Below, one piece after another: positions 59,776 to 64,000 of a DNA stretch of 64,000 nt (position 1 is its first letter; each line of letters starts with the position of its first letter). This DNA is from an uncultured Prevotella sp. (GTDB lineage: Bacteria; Bacteroidota; Bacteroidia; Bacteroidales; Bacteroidaceae). Location of the stretch: the NCBI GenBank assembly GCA_944319795.1, contig CALUFA010000005.1, positions 27,925-91,924 of the forward strand, written 5' to 3'. The notes below the pieces were generated by a model, which saw nothing but the letters and a program-made list of their open reading frames with translations, was not told where the DNA came from and searched no databases. A program made the position numbers and the translations under genes.

Positions 59776-62700
59776 TTAGAAATTAAGATTCAATCCGATT
59801 ACGAACGAGCGGCTGCGCGGATAACCAGAATAGTCTACACCCGGGGTAAGGGCGTTCTTCCTGATACAGTCGGCCTCGGGGTCGTAACCGCTATAACCGG
59901 TGATGGTGAACACGTTGTAAGCCGTGCAGTAGAAACGTAGCGAGTTGATGCCGATGCGCTTGGTAAGGTTCTGCGGCAGCGTGTAACCCAGGGTAAGGGT
60001 GTTGAGGCGCAGGAACGAAGCGTCCTCTACGGCCCAGTCGGTCAATACGAACTTGCTCATGTAGGGCGACCACATCGTCGTGTTGGCGTTAAGCTCGGCC
60101 AAGCGCGCCGGGTCGGTGCAGAGCTGGCCCGTAGCCGGGTCGAGGTTGGTCCAACGCTTGCCGTCGGCCATTATGTCAATCATGTTGCGGTACTGGTACT
60201 TGCTGGTCGACGTGTACTCAATCTTGTTGGCGTTGTACACCTCGTTGCCGATACTGTAATTGAAGCTGGCGCTGAGGTCGAAGCAGAAGGCGTGGGCGTT
60301 GATGCCGAAACCGCCGTAAACGTCGGGATTTACGTTGCCGATAATCGTGTTGTCCTCGTCGCCTATGGTTCCGTTGCCGTCAAGGTCTTGCAGCTTGATC
60401 GAGCCGGGGCGCACGGCGCCGATTATAGGAGTGGCGTCGGCCACGCCTTCTTTCAACTTCCATGTTTGGGTAGCTTGGTCATAGCCCGTGAAGTCTGACA
60501 CCTCGTAGCGTCCGGCGAGTTTGTAGCCGCGTATCTGTCCTACCTGTCCGCCTACGGCTATCCAGTAGTCCTGTCCGATTTCAGTGCTTGCCCAGCTCGA
60601 GTTCATACCGAAGTCGTTCATCTGTCCGAGGTCGGTTATCTCGTTGTGGTTGTAACCTATGTTGGCGTTGATGTCGATGCCCCAGTTCTTCTTGTCCACT
60701 ACGTGCCATACGAAGCTGAACTCTACGCCCTTGTTCTCGGTTTCGCCCATGTTGCGGTATTGCGAGTCGTAACCCGTACCGGCCGTCGGGAACTGGATGA
60801 GAAGGTCTTTCGTAGTATTCCAATAAGCCTCTACGCTACCCGAGAGCCTGCCCTTGAAGAGGGTGAAATCGAGACCGAGGTTGCGCGTTACGGTTGTTTC
60901 CCATTTAAGGTCGGGATTGGCCATAACCTTAGACGGCGCCCAATAAGAAGGCACACCACTGATCCATGAAGTTGTTTTCGACTCGTACAACTGAGCCAAC
61001 TGGCCCGTAGGAATGTTGTTGTTGCCGGCCGTACCGAAGCTGAAACGCAGCTTCAAGTCGTCGAGCCAGTTCTCGGCAGCCTTCATGAACGGCTCCGAAG
61101 ATATACGCCATGCAACGGCGGCAGAGGGGAAGTAGCCCCAACGGTTATCGGCGGAGAACTTCGACGAGGCGTCGGCACGGAACGTGGCCGTAAGCAAATA
61201 CCTGTCTTTGAAGTTGTAGTTCACACGCCCGAAGAAAGAAAGCAGCTTGTCGTCGGCGCTGTAATAATCGTTGATTGTGTAAGGCGTACCCTGGGAAGAC
61301 AGCTTCCAGGCCGTGTCGGCGTCGTAGTCCTCGGGGAATCCGTGCACCTCGTTGGTGTTCTCGCGCTGCTTGGTGATGATATACTCATGGCCTACCATCA
61401 TATTGAGGCTGTGGTCCTTGTTGGAGAACAGCTTGTCGAAATCGTAACTGATAGAATTTGAGTTGCGGAAGCGGTGCCTGTTGGTGTCAACCATGCGGAT
61501 TGCCGGAAGGTTCTGGTTGGCCGATGCAGGCACGTTCTTTACGTAATAAGTCGTAGTACCCCAGAAACGCTGGTCGTACTGGTTGTAGTCGTCGTAACCG
61601 AACTCGGTTCTCACCTTGAAGTTCTTGAAGATTTCCCAACCGAAGGCGCCGGCCATGTTGAACGTCTTGCGCTGCTTCTTGCGGTCGTTGTCCGACTGCG
61701 ACTCAACCGGGTTGTACAGGTTGCCGAGGTCGTCGTCGGAAGAGCCGGCGCTCGAGTCGAGGTTCTTAAGGGGAATGGGCGTGTAGATTACGGCGTACTT
61801 CAAGCGGCGGTCCGTGTCATAATTGCCCGTAGCGTCGTTGGCGCCGCCGCCGCGGATATCGGTCTCGGAGTAACGCACCTGGAAGTCGAGCGTGGTCGTC
61901 TTCGTAGGCTTCGTGTTCAGTTTGAGGCTGAAGTTGTCACGCTTGTAGTTAGAGCCTATCTGGATGGCCTTGTCGTTCATGTGGGCGTAGCTGAACGCGT
62001 AGCGTATCGTCTCCGACCCTCCGTTCACGTTCAGGTTGTGGTTGAACGTGTTGCCGGTGCGTCCGTAAACAATGTCCTGCCAGTCGTTGGCCTCTGCATC
62101 GCGGTAGAGGTCCATGTCCTCGTAGTTGCCGAAATAATCGGTGTACGAACTGATGTCGCCGTTGGGATTCATCAGAAGAGCCAGCTCGTACTGCCACTTG
62201 GCATAGTCATACGGCGACAGCACGTCCATCTTCTTGGCCATCTTCTTCCAGCTGTAATAAGCGTTGTAGCTTACGTTCACCTTGCCGCTCTTGCCGCTCT
62301 TCGTGGTTACGAGGATAACGCCGTTTGCGCCGCGCGAACCGTAAATGGCCGTCGACGAAGCGTCTTTCAACACCGTAATGTCCTCGATGTCGGTGGCGGG
62401 AATGTCGCTGATGCTCTCAACGGGGAACCCGTCGACGATGAGCAGAGGGTCGTTGCTCTGCGTGATAGAACCGCCTCCGCGCACACGGATCTTGACGTCG
62501 GCGTCGGGCGAACCCTCGGTGGTGGTGATGTTCACACCGGCCAACTTACCCGTCAGCGCCTCTGACACCGAAGCCACAGGCACGGCGGCAAGCGCCTCGC
62601 TGTTGACGGTAGCCACCGAACCGGTCAAATCCTTACGGCGGACTGAACCGTAACCGATGACAACGAGGTCGTCGAGAGCCGTGGCCTCGTCTTCAAGGGT

Positions 62701-62982
62701 TACGTTCAACACACTCTTGCCCTTGGCGTCAACAACCAGCGTCTTCATACCGATGTACGAAAACGACACCTGGTTGTTACCGGACAATTTAATGGAGAAG
62801 TTTCCGTCGAGGTCGGTCACCGCGACGTTCTTCGTTCCCTGTTCTTGAACCGTGGCGCCGATTACGGGCTCGCCCTTGGCGTCCTTGACGGTTCCCTTGA
62901 CTGTCTGCGCCGAAACGCCGCCCACGACAAGCGTGAACAGCACTACGAGCGCCAGTCGGAAAACTTTTAAATTACCAGACAT
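59776..62982 (-). CDS. susC: SusC/RagA-family TonB-dependent outer-membrane transporter
   Basis: 1068 residues. A signal peptide (VFRLALVVLFTLVVGGVSAQ) is followed by a carboxypeptidase-like regulatory domain (VKGTVKDAKGEPVIGATV), the TonB-box and plug (DDLVVIGYGSVRRKDLTGSVATVN; PLLIVDGFPV; IEDITVLKDASSTAIYGSRGANGVILVTTK), and a 22-strand barrel ending in an aromatic residue (SFVIGLNLNF). It imports oligosaccharides with the SusD partner encoded next. There is no N-terminal signalling extension, so it is not itself a transducer for an ECF sigma. It heads the pectin cluster. Confidence 0.96.
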   Translation of the reverse strand: MSGNLKVFRLALVVLFTLVVGGVSAQTVKGTVKDAKGEPVIGATVQEQGTKNVAVTDLDGNFSIKLSGNNQVSFSYIGMKTLVVDAKGKSVLNVTLEDEATALDDLVVIGYGSVRRKDLTGSVATVNSEALAAVPVASVSEALTGKLAGVNITTTEGSPDADVKIRVRGGGSITQSNDPLLIVDGFPVESISDIPATDIEDITVLKDASSTAIYGSRGANGVILVTTKSGKSGKVNVSYNAYYSWKKMAKKMDVLSPYDYAKWQYELALLMNPNGDISSYTDYFGNYEDMDLYRDAEANDWQDIVYGRTGNTFNHNLNVNGGSETIRYAFSYAHMNDKAIQIGSNYKRDNFSLKLNTKPTKTTTLDFQVRYSETDIRGGGANDATGNYDTDRRLKYAVIYTPIPLKNLDSSAGSSDDDLGNLYNPVESQSDNDRKKQRKTFNMAGAFGWEIFKNFKVRTEFGYDDYNQYDQRFWGTTTYYVKNVPASANQNLPAIRMVDTNRHRFRNSNSISYDFDKLFSNKDHSLNMMVGHEYIITKQRENTNEVHGFPEDYDADTAWKLSSQGTPYTINDYYSADDKLLSFFGRVNYNFKDRYLLTATFRADASSKFSADNRWGYFPSAAVAWRISSEPFMKAAENWLDDLKLRFSFGTAGNNNIPTGQLAQLYESKTTSWISGVPSYWAPSKVMANPDLKWETTVTRNLGLDFTLFKGRLSGSVEAYWNTTKDLLIQFPTAGTGYDSQYRNMGETENKGVEFSFVWHVVDKKNWGIDINANIGYNHNEITDLGQMNDFGMNSSWASTEIGQDYWIAVGGQVGQIRGYKLAGRYEVSDFTGYDQATQTWKLKEGVADATPIIGAVRPGSIKLQDLDGNGTIGDEDNTIIGNVNPDVYGGFGINAHAFCFDLSASFNYSIGNEVYNANKIEYTSTSKYQYRNMIDIMADGKRWTNLDPATGQLCTDPARLAELNANTTMWSPYMSKFVLTDWAVEDASFLRLNTLTLGYTLPQNLTKRIGINSLRFYCTAYNVFTITGYSGYDPEADCIRKNALTPGVDYSGYPRSRSFVIGLNLNF

Positions 62983-63199
62983 AAATGTTACTATTAAATT
63001 AATAAAAGATTAAAATATTTTTCCGAAATCGCCCTTATATTTTCATGAACAGCATCGAACGGCAGCATATCAATAATACCGGCTTGTTATCACAACAACG
63101 CTGACTGCCAAAAAGTTAGCACGCTAAATCTATTACGTAGCATACAGGCCGTCGCCTGATTTTTTGATATTAGTTTTTAATAATTTGATTTTTCGGTTA

Positions 63200-63229
63200 C
63201 AAAGATAATTATTTTTTATCTTTTGCAAA
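63200..63229 (-). promoter_or_regulatory. Promoter of the SusC-SusD operon
   Basis: On the minus strand TATCTTTG (63200-63207) lies 18 bp from TTTG (63226-63229). The leader would be about 210 nt, long enough for regulation. Confidence 0.65.
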
Positions 63230-63286
63230 ACTATTTCATCTTTTTTTTCATAAAAAAAGAAAACACGAACATAAAAAAGAAAAAGA

Positions 63287-63310
63287 CGTCAGTTCGGTAT
63301 AAGAAATGAA
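63287..63310. mobile_element. Solo left end of the GTTCGGTATAA element
   Basis: CGTCAGTTCGGTATAAGAAA matches the terminal repeat of elements A and B with one change. No partner end was seen. Confidence 0.5.
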
Positions 63311-63354
63311 GACAGCAACCGCACGCACGACAAGAATATGTTTTATGGCCAAAT

Positions 63355-63545
63355 TATTGTCACAATGTCACAATGCAGCGCAACCAACTGACAATCAAAA
63401 CGTTACACAGTGACATTAATCACGCCGCACCGTCACCACCGTCACGCATGTGACAGTGGTGACGGTGGCTTCAACGCCGTTGTCACGCTATAACACACTG
63501 ACAATCAACGCAATAAGTCCTACGGTGACATTGTGACAATAAAAA
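63355..63545. repeat. TGTCAC/GTGACA inverted-repeat block
   Basis: The ends TTATTGTCACAATGTCAC and GTGACATTGTGACAATAA are perfect inverted complements. The interior is full of GTCACC and GTGAC half-sites, including a stem ACCGTCACCACCGTCAC facing GTGACAGTGGTGACGGT. Confidence 0.7.
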
Positions 63546-63604
63546 GCGGATAAAAAACAAACAAGTACACTAACCCGTCGCCCCGAACCGGCACGCCCAC
63601 TTGT

Positions 63605-63663
63605 AAAAGGCAACATATCATGCCGTAAAAAGCCGTCTTTAACCCCTCAAAACGCTACCTTTC
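63605..63663. repeat. 22-bp palindrome array 8 (3 units)
   Basis: Units start at 63605, 63627 and 63649, exactly 22 bp apart. The second halves are more degenerate than in other arrays. Confidence 0.75.
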
Positions 63664-63684
63664 GCACTCCCGTTTCGCCGTATA

Positions 63685-63913
63685 TTATATTAACGTGAGT
63701 TCGGTATAAAAACTGATTTTACAAATATCTGAGAGCACCCCTTGTAGGGACATAATTTATTATGTCCGCATGTTCCGTAATGAACGTATTTGATGTGGAA
63801 ACACGTTTACATACGCCTCTACGAGGCGTGCGGACATAATAAATTATGTCCCTACAAGGGATGACCGTTTATGTTTATGAAAATTTCATTATACCGAACT
63901 CACGTTATATTAA
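63685..63913. mobile_element. MITE-like element B with 9-bp target duplication
   Basis: TTATATTAA (63685-63693 and 63905-63913) flanks the terminal inverted repeats CGTGAGTTCGGTATAA and TTATACCGAACTCACG. The interior palindrome (GTAGGGACATAATTTATT facing its complement) is unrelated to that of element A. Confidence 0.8.
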
Positions 63914-64000
63914 CGCCAATTCAGTATAATGAAATATGAATATCCGCATTTGCCCAATACACTACATCCTATTCTAAGAAGTCTGTTGCATACCGTCATT
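63914..64000. mobile_element. Start of palindromic element copy 4 (cut by window end)
   Basis: GAATATCCGCA, then TTCTAAGAAGTCTGTTGC and GTCATT at the window edge, match the left side of copies 1 and 3. Confidence 0.6.

Noticed and set aside
61474-62565. 363-residue plus-strand frame opposite SusC
   Set aside because: Shadow of the SusC gene, with no domain and an unnatural composition.

Overview
The window looks like chromosomal DNA of a member of the order Bacteroidales, most likely Prevotellaceae or a close relative. The grounds are a SusC/SusD pair with pectin enzymes, many promoters of the Bacteroidota form (-33 TTTG, about 19 bp, -7 TAnnTTTG), several secreted proteins ending in the same type IX-like tail (VYxLxGxxV...GVYIxxGKKxVK), and housekeeping proteins of Bacteroidales type. 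The genus is an inference.

Layout. 1-2141: end of a FucP-like permease and a zinc dehydrogenase. 2593-5331: a large secreted GEVED protein. 5680-12595: a complete glycine cleavage block (lplA, gcvT, gcvH, gcvPA, gcvPB, lpd), with an HMA-AraC regulator 11 bp behind it. 13775-15682: a copper-type P-ATPase that lacks its nucleotide-binding domain. 15868-18210: an outer-membrane-like protein (-) and a TPR protein (+). 18415-22692: a phenylalanine/tyrosine operon (pheA, aminotransferase, DAHP synthase-chorismate mutase, tyrA) behind a Phe/Tyr-rich leader peptide and attenuator. 22854-36637: nucleases, SDR, wecB, SPFH/NfeD, flavodoxin, lysS, gpsA, pgi, HAD and fabI. 37623-62982: mainly minus-strand secreted and polysaccharide genes. 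These are an M6 protease, two PL1 pectate lyases, a GH28-GH105 fusion, GH3, a DUF5123-type lipoprotein, SusD and SusC. Interspersed are a lipoprotein, a sigma factor, rpe, a RIC-LuxR regulator and an Rpn-family nuclease.

The carbohydrate genes fit together as a pectin system. PL1 lyases and the GH28 half would cut galacturonan, SusC/SusD would import the fragments, and the GH105 half would remove the unsaturated uronate left by lyases. No hybrid two-component regulator for it is visible in the window.

The least ordinary part is the intergenic DNA. (1) Eight arrays, mostly of four units, carry a 15-bp palindrome AAAAGGnnnCCTTTT repeated at exactly 22-bp spacing. (2) About fifteen intergenic regions hold inverted repeats built of short repeated words. 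(3) MITE-like elements share terminal repeats and show 8-9 bp target duplications. (4) A family of long palindromes around CATTCCGGG has arms that vary in step. (5) A minus-strand cobalamin riboswitch with its own promoter has no gene behind it. (6) A roughly 70-nt small-RNA candidate has its own promoter and terminator. No rRNA, tRNA, complete insertion sequence or CRISPR array was recognised.
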